From: Georgenia yuyongxinii
GTDB taxonomy: Bacteria > Actinomycetota > Actinomycetes > Actinomycetales > Actinomycetaceae
Direction of reading: 5' to 3'
DNA: 64,000 nucleotides
Assembly (NCBI RefSeq): GCF_006352065.1
Contig: NZ_CP040915.1
Location: 1,736,001-1,800,000 of the forward strand
Shown here: piece after piece, positions 25,997 to 34,295 of the stretch
Numbering within the stretch: the first letter of the stretch is position 1
How the letters are laid out: the number at the start of each line of letters is the position of its first letter
The notes under the pieces: generated by a model
What the model saw: the letters and a program-made list of their open reading frames with translations, nothing else
Databases searched by the model: none
Told to the model about the DNA's origin: nothing
Program-made: the position numbers and the translations under genes

Positions 25997-27151
25997 TCAC
26001 CCGGTGAGGACCACCAGCCGCTGCGTCGCCCGCGTCATCGCGACGTAGCGGTCGACCGCTCCTTCGATCCCGTCACCGAACGCCCCCGGATCGACGAGGA
26101 CGACCAGGTCGAACTCCAGCCCCTTCGCCAGCTCCGGGCGCAGCGACCGCACGCGGGAGGTGACCCGGAACGTGGGATCGCCGATGACGCACGCGAGTCC
26201 CTCAGCGTGCTGGGCGAGCCACGCGTCGAGGATCTGGGCCAGTTCCGACCTGGTTCCGTGCACGACGGGGACACCGGTGCGGCGGACGGAGGTCGGCACG
26301 TTCGCGCCCGGGAGCATGGCCCGGATGGTCGGTTCCGCCTCGGCCATGACCTCCTCCGGTGTCCGGTAGTTGATGCTCAGCGACGCCAGGCTGATCCCAC
26401 CGAGTCCGATCCGCTCGAGCCGCTCGAGCCACGACTCCGTGAACCCGTGGCGAGCTTGTGCGCGGTCCTCGACGATGGTGAAGCTTCGGGACGGGCAGCG
26501 GAGCAGCAGCATCTGCCACTCCGCGTCAGTCAGCTCCTGCGCCTCGTCCACGACGACGTGCGTGAACGGTCCGGCGAGCAGGTCCGGGTCGGTGCTGGGC
26601 GCCTCGGCCTCGTCGACGAGCGCTTGCTGAAGGTCCTGTCCGCGCAGCATCGACATGATCTGCAGGGCGGAGTCGTCCGCGGCGATGAGGTGGTCGACCA
26701 CCCGTGCCATCTCCTCGCGCTCGGCAGCGAGCGCGACGTCCTGCCGGCGCTTGCGTCGTGACGCCTCCGGGTCTCCGAGGCGCTGCCGGGCTGCGTCCAC
26801 GAGGGGCAGGTCGGACACCGTCCACGCCTGAGGGTCTGCGCGCCGCAGCTGCGGCACCTCCTCCCGGCTGAGCCACGGAGCGCACGCGCGCAGGTAGGCG
26901 GGTACCTCCCATAGGTCTCCGACAAGATCGGTGGCCTCGAGCACCGGCCACGCCCGGTTGAAAACGCTCGTCAGCTCCATGTGACGTCGCAGGGACCTAG
27001 GTGCCCGCTCACCCGACCCTGTTGATGCCTCTGCTGCCTCTGCTGCCTCTGCTGCCTCTGCTGCCTCTGCTGCCTCTGCTGCCTCTGCTGGCCGGCGTCG
27101 GTTCCTCGATCGGTGTCCCGGGCGGACTCGACGAGGTCTTCGTCTCCGCAT
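25997..27151 (-). pseudogene. helR: HelR/HelD-type RNA polymerase recycling helicase, C-terminal fragment
   Basis: The frame encodes the C-terminal half of an actinobacterial HelR (HelD-like superfamily 1 ATPase that releases stalled or rifamycin-bound RNA polymerase). Conserved stretches are MELTSVFNRAWPVLEATDLV (from 26980), HVVVDEAQELTDAEWQMLL (motif II), ASLSINYRTPEEVM, KGLEFDLVVLVDP and DRYVAMTRATQ. The N-terminal half, including Walker A, is missing. Upstream of about 27000 the sequence becomes an Ala-Glu repeat encoded by the 9-bp microsatellite. Motif III reads VEDRAQA where HelR proteins have GDRAQA. It therefore cannot hydrolyse ATP alone. A start at 26980 lacks a ribosome site. Confidence 0.75.
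27026..27090 (+). repeat. 9-bp microsatellite (CTGCTGCCT)n
   Basis: Six full copies of CTGCTGCCT (27031-27084) are flanked by partial copies. In the minus-strand helR frame it encodes repeated Ala-Glu-Ala, on the plus strand Leu-Leu-Pro. It lies exactly at the break point of the helR fragment. Confidence 0.95.
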
Positions 27152-27454
27152 CCCGGCCGTACCGTCCGAGGGCGACAGGCGGTATCATCGGAACTTCACT
27201 GGCTATCGGCCGGGCCGCTCGCGATGACGACCCGTGCGCTGAGGTTGGTGATCGGCCTTCGAGGGGTCGGACGGCCAGGGGGTCGGGTCGTCCGCGTCCT
27301 ACGTGTTGATTCGCGCGCGGATCCGCGAGGCCGGCTCACGTCCCGGAGGGGTGCTTCTGCCCGCTCCGACCGGACGTCCATCGTCCCGGTCGCGGGGCTG
27401 TGTGCGGGCTTGTCCTCGCCACGGTCACCGGCAGGTAACGCTAGAGGAGGACCC

Positions 27455-29620
27455 GTGGCTCAAGGAGCCTCGCGCCAGTCGGGCGCACGCCGCGCTGCCC
27501 CGCGCCAGTCGGGCGCACGCCGCGCTGCGCCGCGCAATCAGCGACCGGCCCGCCACCACCACGACGACGACGGCATCATGCCGGTGCTCGCCCGGGTCGC
27601 ACGCGAGGTCGAGACGGCCGTGCAGCGCGGTCGGGTGGTGCCGTCGGTGCGGAAGAAGTTCCAGGTCCTCGCGCTCCTGGTGCGTGAGGAGCGGTCCCGG
27701 CTGAAGTCGGACGCAACGGTCAGCGAGGCGCGGCGCGCCGAGGAGCTCAAGCGCCTCGACGGCATCGCCGTCATCCTGGCGACCACCGCGGCCCGCGACA
27801 TGTCCCTGTTCTCCCTGCTCGACGGCGAGGTGGCCCTCTCGGAGGACGCTCGGGCATTCAAGCGCGAGCTGCTCCTTGAGGCCGGCATGGAGGTGCCCGC
27901 CGAGGAGGCCGCACCGCCCGAGCCGCCCGCGGAGACAGCACCCGATTCGCGTCGGGTGGTGCCGCAGTCGGTCGTCTCGCGTCAGATGGCCAACCCCTTC
28001 CTCGCCCCGGACTACTCCTCGTTCGCGAAGCGAAGCGCCCGCCCCCGCCGACTGGCCGGCTGGGAGCTCCTCGGGCCCCTGTTCCGCTCGTTCGAGATGG
28101 GCGGGGCGTCGTCCTGCATGGACCTGCCCGAGCCGACGGCGGTCCGCGTGCCGAAGGGTCGCCGGCTGATGCCGCACCAGGCGGGCGTCGTCGGGGCCGC
28201 CGCGGCGGGGCACCGGACCTTCCTGCTCGCCGACGAGCCCGGCCTGGGCAAGACGGCGCAGGCGCTCCTGGCCGCCCAGGCGGCCAACGCGTACCCGTTG
28301 CTCGCCGTCGTGCCGAACGTGGTCAAGGCCAACTGGGCACGCGAGGCTGGCCTGTGGACGCCCGAGCGCCGCGCGACCGTGATCCACGGCGACGGTGACA
28401 CGGTCGACGGCTTCGCGGACATCATCATCGTCAACTACGAGGTCCTCGACAGGCACGTGGGGTGGCTCGGCGAGCTCGGGTTCCGCGGCATGGTGGTCGA
28501 CGAGGCGCACTACATCAAGAACAAGAAGTCCCAGCGGTCCCAGCACGTGCTGCAGATCGCCGAACGGCTCCGCTCCCGGATGGGGAACCCGTTGCTGCTG
28601 GCCCTCACCGGCACGCCGCTGATCAACGACATCGAGGACTTCCACGCGATCTGGGAGTTCCTGGGCTGGATCGACGACAAGAAGCCGCTCGGCGAGCTGA
28701 TGGAGGCGCTCGAGGAGACCGGGCTGACCCCCGCCGACCACGGGTTCTACGCCGCGGCGCGTGCCAGCGTGATCGACCGGGGGATCGTGCGCCGCCGCAA
28801 GATCGACGTGGCCGCGGACATCCCGGCCCGCCGCGTGGCCGATCTGCCCGTCGAGCTCGACGACGAGGCGGGCCGGTCCATCCGCGTGGCCGAGCAAGCG
28901 CTCACGCGTCGCCTCGTGTCGCGCTACGACAAGGCGCTCGAGGCGCGTCACGCCGACGTCGTGGAGGGCATCGACCACGAGCTGGTGCGTCAGGTCGCCA
29001 AGTGGGAGCGGGGCGCCAAGACCGACAAGAAGTCCGACGAGAACGTCTTCAGCATGATGCGACGCATCGGCCAGGCCAAGGCCGGCCTCGCGGCCGACTA
29101 TGCCGCGCAGCTCGCCCGCAGCGTCGGCAAGGTGGTCTTCTTCGCCAAGCACGTGGACGTGATGGACGCCGCCGAGGAGACCTTCGCCCGCCGCGGGATG
29201 CGATACGCGTCGATCCGCGGCGACCAGACGCCGTCGGCGCGGCAGAAGAACATCGATGCCTTCATCACCGACCCGGACGTCGCCGTCGCGGTCTGCTCGC
29301 TGACGGCCGCGGGGGTGGGCCTCAACCTGCAGGTCGCCTCCAACATGGTGCTCGCTGAGCTGTCGTGGACCGACGCCGAACAGACCCAGGCCATCGACCG
29401 CATCCACCGCATCGGGCAGGCCGAACCCGTCACGGCGTGGCGCATCATCGCCGCCCAGACCCTCGACGCACGGATCGCGGAGCTGATCGACTCCAAGGCG
29501 GGCCTCGCCGCCCGGGCGCTCGACGGCTCCGACGAGGAGCTGTCGTCCTCCACCGACGTCCAGCTGGAGGCGCTGGTCACGCTCCTCACCGACGCGCTGA
29601 CGGAGCGGGTCCCCGCCTAG
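27455..29620 (+). CDS. SNF2-family DEAH helicase / ATPase
   Basis: A 721-residue Swi2/Snf2 ATPase. Motifs in order: ADEPGLGKT (about 259-267, Walker A), VVPNVVKANW, VVDEAHYIKN (about 347, DEAH), LLALTGTPLIND, then in the second RecA lobe VVFFAKHVDVMDA, SIRGDQTPSARQ, LTAAGVGLNLQVA and IDRIHRIGQ (about 647). Residues 1-35 are a basic repeat, and residues 40-240 have no domain I can name. GTG 27455 is chosen because GAGGAGG lies 4 nt upstream; the frame is open further left without support. It has no methylase or nuclease neighbour, so a defence role (as in Dis/Drm systems) is not indicated; DNA repair or remodelling is more likely. Confidence 0.85.
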   Translation: MAQGASRQSGARRAAPRQSGARRAAPRNQRPARHHHDDDGIMPVLARVAREVETAVQRGRVVPSVRKKFQVLALLVREERSRLKSDATVSEARRAEELKRLDGIAVILATTAARDMSLFSLLDGEVALSEDARAFKRELLLEAGMEVPAEEAAPPEPPAETAPDSRRVVPQSVVSRQMANPFLAPDYSSFAKRSARPRRLAGWELLGPLFRSFEMGGASSCMDLPEPTAVRVPKGRRLMPHQAGVVGAAAAGHRTFLLADEPGLGKTAQALLAAQAANAYPLLAVVPNVVKANWAREAGLWTPERRATVIHGDGDTVDGFADIIIVNYEVLDRHVGWLGELGFRGMVVDEAHYIKNKKSQRSQHVLQIAERLRSRMGNPLLLALTGTPLINDIEDFHAIWEFLGWIDDKKPLGELMEALEETGLTPADHGFYAAARASVIDRGIVRRRKIDVAADIPARRVADLPVELDDEAGRSIRVAEQALTRRLVSRYDKALEARHADVVEGIDHELVRQVAKWERGAKTDKKSDENVFSMMRRIGQAKAGLAADYAAQLARSVGKVVFFAKHVDVMDAAEETFARRGMRYASIRGDQTPSARQKNIDAFITDPDVAVAVCSLTAAGVGLNLQVASNMVLAELSWTDAEQTQAIDRIHRIGQAEPVTAWRIIAAQTLDARIAELIDSKAGLAARALDGSDEELSSSTDVQLEALVTLLTDALTERVPA
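27471..27530 (+). repeat. 30-bp in-frame tandem duplication at the SNF2 N-terminus
   Basis: Two adjacent 30-bp units (27471-27500, 27501-27530) differ at one base and encode RQSGARRAAP twice. Adds positive charge to the N-terminal tail. Confidence 0.92.
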
Positions 29621-29637
29621 GGCCGACACCCGTAGGA

Positions 29638-29698
29638 CCTATCGATTGTCCGTTGCTCCCTCTGGTGGCCGAGACTGTAGCCATTCGGCATCGATAGG
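29638..29698. promoter_or_regulatory. Widely spaced inverted repeat upstream of the aldo/keto reductase
   Basis: cctatcgat (29638-29646) and its exact complement atcgatagg (29690-29698) bracket the 43-bp leader; the second arm overlaps the AGGAG ribosome site of the reductase gene. It could be a paired operator or an mRNA stem that masks the ribosome site. Confidence 0.45.
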
Positions 29699-29706
29699 AG
29701 AACTTC

Positions 29707-30693
29707 ATGGAGCAGCGCACACTGGGCCGCACCGGCCGCAACGTCTCGGTCATCGGCCTGGGCACCTGGCAGCTCGGCGCGGACTGGGGCGACGTCCGCG
29801 AGGACGAGGCCCTCGAGGTGCTCGAGGCCGCCCACGACAGCGGTGTGCGATTCCTCGACACGGCTGACGCCTACGGGGACGGGCGCAGCGAGCAGCTGAT
29901 CGGTGCGTTCCTGCGGTCTCGGCCTGGGCACGACGTGGTGGTCGCCACGAAGGCCGGACGGCGGGTGATGCCGCAGCGCGCCGAGACCTACTCCCTCGAC
30001 AACCTTCGGGAGTGGACCGACCGCTCGCGCGCCAACCTCGGTGTCGAGACGTTGGACCTGGTCCAGCTGCACTGCCCGCCCACATCCGTGTACGGCGACG
30101 ATGCCGTGTACGACGCGCTCGACACGCTCGTCGCCGAGCGTCGGATCGCCGCCTACGGCTTCAGTGTGGAGACGCGTGCCGAGGCGTTGGCCGCGATCTC
30201 GCGCCCCAACGTGGCCACCGTCCAGATCGTGTTCAACATGCTGCGCCAGGGCCCACTCGCCGAGGTCCTGCCCGCGGCGGCCGCCGCGGGCGTCGGCATC
30301 ATCGCGCGGGTGCCCCTGGCCAGCGGCCTGCTGTCCGGGAAGTACGACGAGAACACGCAGTTCGCGGCGAACGACCACCGCAACTTCAACCGCGAGGGCA
30401 AGGCGTTCGACGTCGGCGAGACGTTCGCCGGCGTCGACTTCACCGTGGGCCTCCAGGCGGTGCGCCGGATCGCGCCGCTGGTACCCGACGGCGCCACGAT
30501 GGCCCAGTTCGCGCTGTGCTGGATCATCGACCAGCCAGGTGTCAGCACGGTCATTCCCGGTGCGCGCAACGCCGCCCAGGCCCGCGGCAACGCGGCGGCG
30601 GCGCAGATGGCGCCCGTGCCCAGCGATGCGCTGGCTGCCATTCGGTCCGTGTACGACGAGCTGATCGCCCCGCAGATCGGTTCGCGCTGGTGA
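29707..30693 (+). CDS. Aldo/keto reductase
   Basis: A 328-residue (beta/alpha)8 NADPH-dependent reductase. It begins MEQRTLGRTGRNVSVIGLGTWQLG; the catalytic tetrad fits D and Y in FLDTADAYGDGRSE, K in VATKAGRR and H in LVQLHCPP. The C-terminal cofactor segment is STVIPGARNAAQARGNAAAA. AGGAG at about 29697 precedes the ATG. It is convergent with the DUF2255 gene. Substrate unknown; this subgroup includes general stress-response aldehyde/ketone reductases. Confidence 0.9.
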   Translation: MEQRTLGRTGRNVSVIGLGTWQLGADWGDVREDEALEVLEAAHDSGVRFLDTADAYGDGRSEQLIGAFLRSRPGHDVVVATKAGRRVMPQRAETYSLDNLREWTDRSRANLGVETLDLVQLHCPPTSVYGDDAVYDALDTLVAERRIAAYGFSVETRAEALAAISRPNVATVQIVFNMLRQGPLAEVLPAAAAAGVGIIARVPLASGLLSGKYDENTQFAANDHRNFNREGKAFDVGETFAGVDFTVGLQAVRRIAPLVPDGATMAQFALCWIIDQPGVSTVIPGARNAAQARGNAAAAQMAPVPSDALAAIRSVYDELIAPQIGSRW

Positions 30694-30734
30694 CCGGCAC
30701 CGCCGCCTGACCGGCCGCGGTACTCGGGTGAACT

Positions 30735-30773
30735 CGCGGGGCCCGCGCCTGAGGTGCAGGCGCGGGGCCTCGC
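30735..30773. terminator. Bidirectional terminator, aldo/keto reductase and DUF2255 gene
   Basis: gcgcctg/caggcgc core extended by GC pairs with one bulge (left arm 30735-30751, right arm 30757-30773) lies between the convergent genes. Confidence 0.75.
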
Positions 30774-30775
30774 GC

Positions 30776-31153
30776 TCAGGCGTCTTGCGGCACGAGGCGA
30801 ATGGTCGTGAGCTCGGAGCCCGGCCCCACCACCGTGTTCACGATCCGCGGCCCGTGCCGGTCGTACTTGGCGTGGTACGCGGCGTCGACCGCCTCCTGCA
30901 GCTCCTGGCCGACCTGCTCGAAGGTCACGTTCTTCTCCACCCCGCCCGCACGGACACGGCCCGACCCGCTCGCGAGCGCGCGGCGGAACCAGCCGTTCTC
31001 CGGCCCGTATGCCGACCGGATGAAGATGTCCTCGGCGGCCCGCACGACCCAGATCGTGACGAACGGTCGCGCACTGCCATCCCGGCGCAACGACGAGACC
31101 TGCAGCTCCTCGGCGCGCCCGACCTTGTCGAGCTCGTCCGGCGTCCACGTCAT
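30776..31153 (-). CDS. DUF2255 family protein
   Basis: A 125-residue soluble protein. The sequence WTPDELDKVGRAEELQVSSLRRDGSARPFVTIWVVRAAEDIFIRS and the later GVEKNVTFEQV fit DUF2255 as I know it, a small split-barrel-like family near the FMN/F420-binding pyridoxamine-oxidase-like folds. ATG 31153 follows AGGAGGAG by 3 nt. Cofactor and reaction are not known. It is convergent with the aldo/keto reductase and divergent from the Met-rich small gene. Confidence 0.75.
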   Translation of the reverse strand: MTWTPDELDKVGRAEELQVSSLRRDGSARPFVTIWVVRAAEDIFIRSAYGPENGWFRRALASGSGRVRAGGVEKNVTFEQVGQELQEAVDAAYHAKYDRHGPRIVNTVVGPGSELTTIRLVPQDA

Positions 31154-31303
31154 GTCTCCTCCTAGGTCCGGGTGGGCCGTCCAGCTGGTGCAGATCCTTC
31201 CAGGGGCTGCCACATCGGCGCGATGGGAGTAGACAGGATGCTGGCGTTCCGCACTTCGGTACCAAGGTCACGCTGGACGATCACCACGCAACGGAGGTGT
31301 GCC

Positions 31304-31726
31304 ATGGGGCACAGCACGATGCCCGCACCACATCGGCGGATGGGGAAGGCTGCCGCGACCCGAATGGCGATGAAGTCGCCCAAGGGTGCCGCGATGCACA
31401 TGGCGATGAGATCGCCGAAGCGTCCCGCGGGGCGCATGGCGGCGCGGCGAGGCGCGGGGAAAGGATCTTGGCCGCCCGGCGGCAAGGGGCCGACCGTGAG
31501 CGGCCCGCACGCGATGCCGGCGCTCGCCATCGGCGCGTTCGCGACCGGTGCCAGGAGCATCGGCTTCGCCAGCCTCCTTGGCACGGCCATGGGCGCGGCA
31601 GCGCTCGGTGTGGTCGCCGTCTGGCGCCTCTCGGTCAACAAGGCCGTCATCCGACACCTCAGGATCCGCGAGCTCGAGGTGGACGACCTGACCGTGCGGA
31701 AGCTGCACGTGGTCGACCGAACCTGA
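31304..31726 (+). CDS. Met-rich basic small membrane protein with a C-terminal pentapeptide-like repeat
   Basis: A 140-residue protein I cannot assign. Residues 1-60 are basic and methionine-rich, with a tandem unit (MAMKSPKGAA, then MAMRSPKRPA). Residues 71-97 are one or two hydrophobic segments (ALAIGAFATGARSIGFASLL and GAAALGVVAVW). Residues 106-136 repeat every five residues, IRHLR-IRELE-VDDLT-VRKLH-V, so a short beta-solenoid or paired beta strands is likely. ATG 31304 follows GGAGGT by 5 nt. A similar xLxVxxLxVxxL tail occurs, as far as I recall, in other actinobacterial membrane proteins. Function unknown. Confidence 0.65.
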   Translation: MGHSTMPAPHRRMGKAAATRMAMKSPKGAAMHMAMRSPKRPAGRMAARRGAGKGSWPPGGKGPTVSGPHAMPALAIGAFATGARSIGFASLLGTAMGAAALGVVAVWRLSVNKAVIRHLRIRELEVDDLTVRKLHVVDRT

Positions 31727-31866
31727 CGGGCCGGCGGCCGATCAAGGCCGCCGCGGCAGCGTGAGAACGAGGGGCGCGGTTGTCACCGCGCCGTCGTCCG
31801 CGCGCCGGAACTACGGCAACACCTGTTGCCTCGGCAAGGTGGCGCCTCGTCGTGCGGAGCTCGGCG

Positions 31867-32259
31867 CTACTTGGCCTGCTCGTCGGGCTGGTGAATGCCG
31901 AAGACGTTGCCCTCGGTGTCGAGGAAATAGCCTTGCCAGGCCATCCCGGGAAGGGCGTGCTTGGCCAGGGCCACGGTCCCACCGGCGGTCAGGATCGCCG
32001 TTTCCGCCGCGTCGTAGTCCTCGACGCCGATGGTCAGCACCGCGCCCATCACCGCCTGACCGGTGGCCGGGGCGTCACCGTGGCGTTGCATGATGGCACC
32101 GTCGATGCCGGGCTGGTCCTCACCGGTTCGCACGCCGACGTAGGGCACGCCGGCGTACTCGCTCCAGTCCTCGAAGGTCCAGCCGAACGCGGCGCCGTAG
32201 AACGCCTGCGCGCGCGGGACGTCGCCGGCGTGGATCTCGAAGTGCACGGGACGGGGCAT
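31867..32259 (-). CDS. VOC (glyoxalase/bleomycin resistance) family protein
   Basis: A 130-residue two-beta-alpha-beta-beta-beta protein. It begins MPRPVHFEIHAGDVPRAQAFYGAAFGWTF and ends GNVFGIHQPDEQAK, the usual start and end of this VOC subgroup (27 kDa antigen CFP30B-like). Possible metal ligands are H7 and the glutamate in LDTEGN. AGGGAG lies upstream of ATG 32259; a longer frame exists upstream without a ribosome site. No partner gene shows its substrate. Confidence 0.82.
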   Translation of the reverse strand: MPRPVHFEIHAGDVPRAQAFYGAAFGWTFEDWSEYAGVPYVGVRTGEDQPGIDGAIMQRHGDAPATGQAVMGAVLTIGVEDYDAAETAILTAGGTVALAKHALPGMAWQGYFLDTEGNVFGIHQPDEQAK

Positions 32260-32451
32260 GGTCTCTCCCTGGATCGCGGCTGTTCGACCGTTCGGGCCAG
32301 ACGGTGGGGCGGCCCGGCAACGGTGACGGTACCCGCCCGCCGCGTCCTCCTGTCCCGGCCGTGCGTAGACGTTCGCGCGTAGTCGGTTCGCATGGGCCAC
32401 TACGTAACCCATGACGTGATCCGACTCACCAAACACATACGGATGACGGAG

Positions 32452-32481
32452 TTGTGACATCCCAGAACGTGTGATTAATAT
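32452..32481 (+). promoter_or_regulatory. Candidate promoter for the first Nramp-like gene
   Basis: TTGTGA (32452-32457) and TAATAT (32476-32481), 18 bp apart, fit a sigma70-type promoter in a locally AT-rich stretch within the 350-bp gap 32260-32610; the rest of that gap shows no gene. Confidence 0.5.
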
Positions 32482-32610
32482 GTCTAAAGTCAGATGGGGC
32501 GAAGGTCCCAACGCGGCACACCTTCCACGCCCGGAGCCGGCGACAGCGACGTACGCAAGGTCCTCGAAGACCGTCAACACCTCCCGGGCATCTCCTTGAG
32601 AGGACCAGTC

Positions 32611-34038
32611 ATGTCAGTGACGACGAGCGCCCAGAGCGCGACTCCCTCGTCCATCCGTGAACGCGACCCGTACAAGCTCGACCCGGCCGATATCCAAGAT
32701 CCGCCCCGCGGATGGCGCCAGAGCTGGAAGTTCTTCGGTCCCGGCTTCGTCACGAGCGCCGCGGTCGTCGGCTCCGGTGAGCTGATCACCGCCACCGCAT
32801 TGGGCGCCAAGGTGGGCTTCCTGCTGCTGTGGCTGGTGCTCGTCTCGACCTTCGTCAAGGTCGCGGTCCAGATCGAGCTGGCGCGCTGGTCGATCTCCAC
32901 CGGGAAGACCTCGGTCACCGGTTACAACGACGTCACGCCGAAGATCGCCGGGCGCGGCTGGATCTCCTACATCGGTGTCCTGATGATCCTCCAGATCGTC
33001 ATCGGCCAGGGCGGCGTCCTCGGCACCGGGGCGCTCGCGCTCAGCATGGTCATGCCGGTCGGCGGCGACCCGTTCTCCCTGGTCTCGATCGCGACCTGGG
33101 TGACCGTCATCGTCGTCCTCGCGGTCGCGGTCCACCTCACCAACCGCTACGGCGTGATCGAGAAGGTCTCCACGGTGCTGGTCGCCCTGGTGACCCTGGG
33201 CGTCATCGCGATGGTCATCGGGCTGCAGTTCACCCCCTTCGCATGGTCGGCGACCGACATCGCCGAGGGCATGCAGTTCAAGATCCAGGTCGGCACCATG
33301 GGTGTCGCGCTCGCCATGTTCGGCATGACTGGCGTCGGCGGCGGCGAGATCACCGCGTACAGCTACTGGGTGGTCGAGAAGGGCTACGCCCGGTTCGCCG
33401 GCCCGAACGACGGCTCCCAGGCCTGGGTCGACCGCGCGCGCGGCTGGATCTCGGTCATGAAGAAGGACGCGTTCCTCTCCTGGGTGATCTACACCATCTC
33501 CACCGCTGCCTTCTTCATCCTCGGTGCGGCCGTGCTGCACCCGCAGGGGCTCGTGCCGGAAGGCACCGAGGTGCTCGAGGTCCTGTCCCGCATGTTCACC
33601 GACGTCGCGGGTGACTGGACCAAGACGATCTTCCTGGTCGGTGCCGCGGCGGCGCTGATCAAGACGATCCTGGCGAACGTCCCCGGCTTCGCCCGGCAGG
33701 TCTCCAACACGCTGGCCATCTTCGGCGCATTCGACTGGAACGACGTCGAGGTGCGTAACAAGTGGCTGCGCGTGCTGATGATCGCCCTGCCGATCGTCTG
33801 GGGAGCGTTCTACCTCTTCGTGCAGTCGCCGGTCGCGATGATCATCATCGCCGGCATCGGCAACGCCGTGTACCTCATGGCCATCGTCGTCGCCGTCTGG
33901 TACCTCGGCCGCACCCAGACCGACCCCCGGGTCAAGGACGGCTCGACCTTCAAGCTCTACCTCGTCATCTCCTCGATCGCCGTCTTCGCGGTCGGCCTGC
34001 TGTCGCTGCTCGACCTCATGGGCATCTCGATCGCCTGA
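32611..34038 (+). CDS. Nramp-fold transporter lacking canonical metal motifs (paralog 1)
   Basis: A 475-residue membrane protein with about 11 helices of the Nramp (LeuT-fold) family. In true Mn/Fe transporters helix 1 carries DPGN and helix 6 carries MPH; here the helix-1 break reads GSGE (54-57, in AAVVGSGELITATALGAK) and helix 6 reads GVGGGE (241-246). Both metal-binding sites are thus replaced by Gly/Glu, so the substrate is unlikely to be a transition metal. ATG 32611 follows GAGAGGA by 6 nt. A very similar paralog lies at 36512-37918, and a GntR regulator and an idonate-dehydrogenase-like gene lie between, suggesting transport of an organic acid or sugar acid. That substrate is inference. 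Confidence 0.82.
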   Translation: MSVTTSAQSATPSSIRERDPYKLDPADIQDPPRGWRQSWKFFGPGFVTSAAVVGSGELITATALGAKVGFLLLWLVLVSTFVKVAVQIELARWSISTGKTSVTGYNDVTPKIAGRGWISYIGVLMILQIVIGQGGVLGTGALALSMVMPVGGDPFSLVSIATWVTVIVVLAVAVHLTNRYGVIEKVSTVLVALVTLGVIAMVIGLQFTPFAWSATDIAEGMQFKIQVGTMGVALAMFGMTGVGGGEITAYSYWVVEKGYARFAGPNDGSQAWVDRARGWISVMKKDAFLSWVIYTISTAAFFILGAAVLHPQGLVPEGTEVLEVLSRMFTDVAGDWTKTIFLVGAAAALIKTILANVPGFARQVSNTLAIFGAFDWNDVEVRNKWLRVLMIALPIVWGAFYLFVQSPVAMIIIAGIGNAVYLMAIVVAVWYLGRTQTDPRVKDGSTFKLYLVISSIAVFAVGLLSLLDLMGISIA

Positions 34039-34055
34039 GGTCTCGCACGGAAGAC

Positions 34056-34089
34056 GGGGCGGCAGCGGCCAGATGGCCGCTGCCGCCCC
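34056..34089 (+). terminator. Terminator after Nramp-like gene 1
   Basis: ggggcggcagcggcca (34056-34071) pairs perfectly with tggccgctgccgcccc (34074-34089); ttcgt follows. It starts 18 bp after the stop. Confidence 0.88.
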
Positions 34090-34122
34090 TTCGTACACCC
34101 GGGCCGTCCCGCCAGTGCGGTA

Positions 34123-34218
34123 GTGCGGGGAGGTGAGCCAGCCCTCCGGCGGTCGTGCGGGGAGGGGGGCGAGCCCTTCGGCGGTCGTGCGGGGAGGGGG
34201 GCGAGCCCTCCGGCGGTC
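34123..34218 (+). repeat. Three tandem 32-bp repeats
   Basis: Units 34123-34154, 34155-34186 and 34187-34218 share the pattern gtgcggggaggggggcgagc plus ccttcggcggtc with a few changes, followed by a decayed fourth copy. They lie between the terminator and the end of the GntR gene and code for nothing convincing. Confidence 0.9.
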
Positions 34219-34295
34219 GTGCCGGATGGTCAGCCACGCCGGCGCGCCGTCGTTCGTCGCGCCCTGGTAGTACTTCGTCAGAAGACCGAGCAGAG

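Noticed and set aside
27001-27309. Plus-strand frame starting with repeated Leu-Leu-Pro
   Set aside because: It is only the translation of the microsatellite in another strand, with no ribosome site or conserved part.
27455-29620. SNF2 gene considered as part of a DISARM- or Dnd-like defence system
   Set aside because: No methylase, nuclease or phospholipase-D gene lies beside it.
34123-34218. CRISPR-like appearance of the 32-bp repeats
   Set aside because: The units abut directly with no spacers and no cas genes are present.
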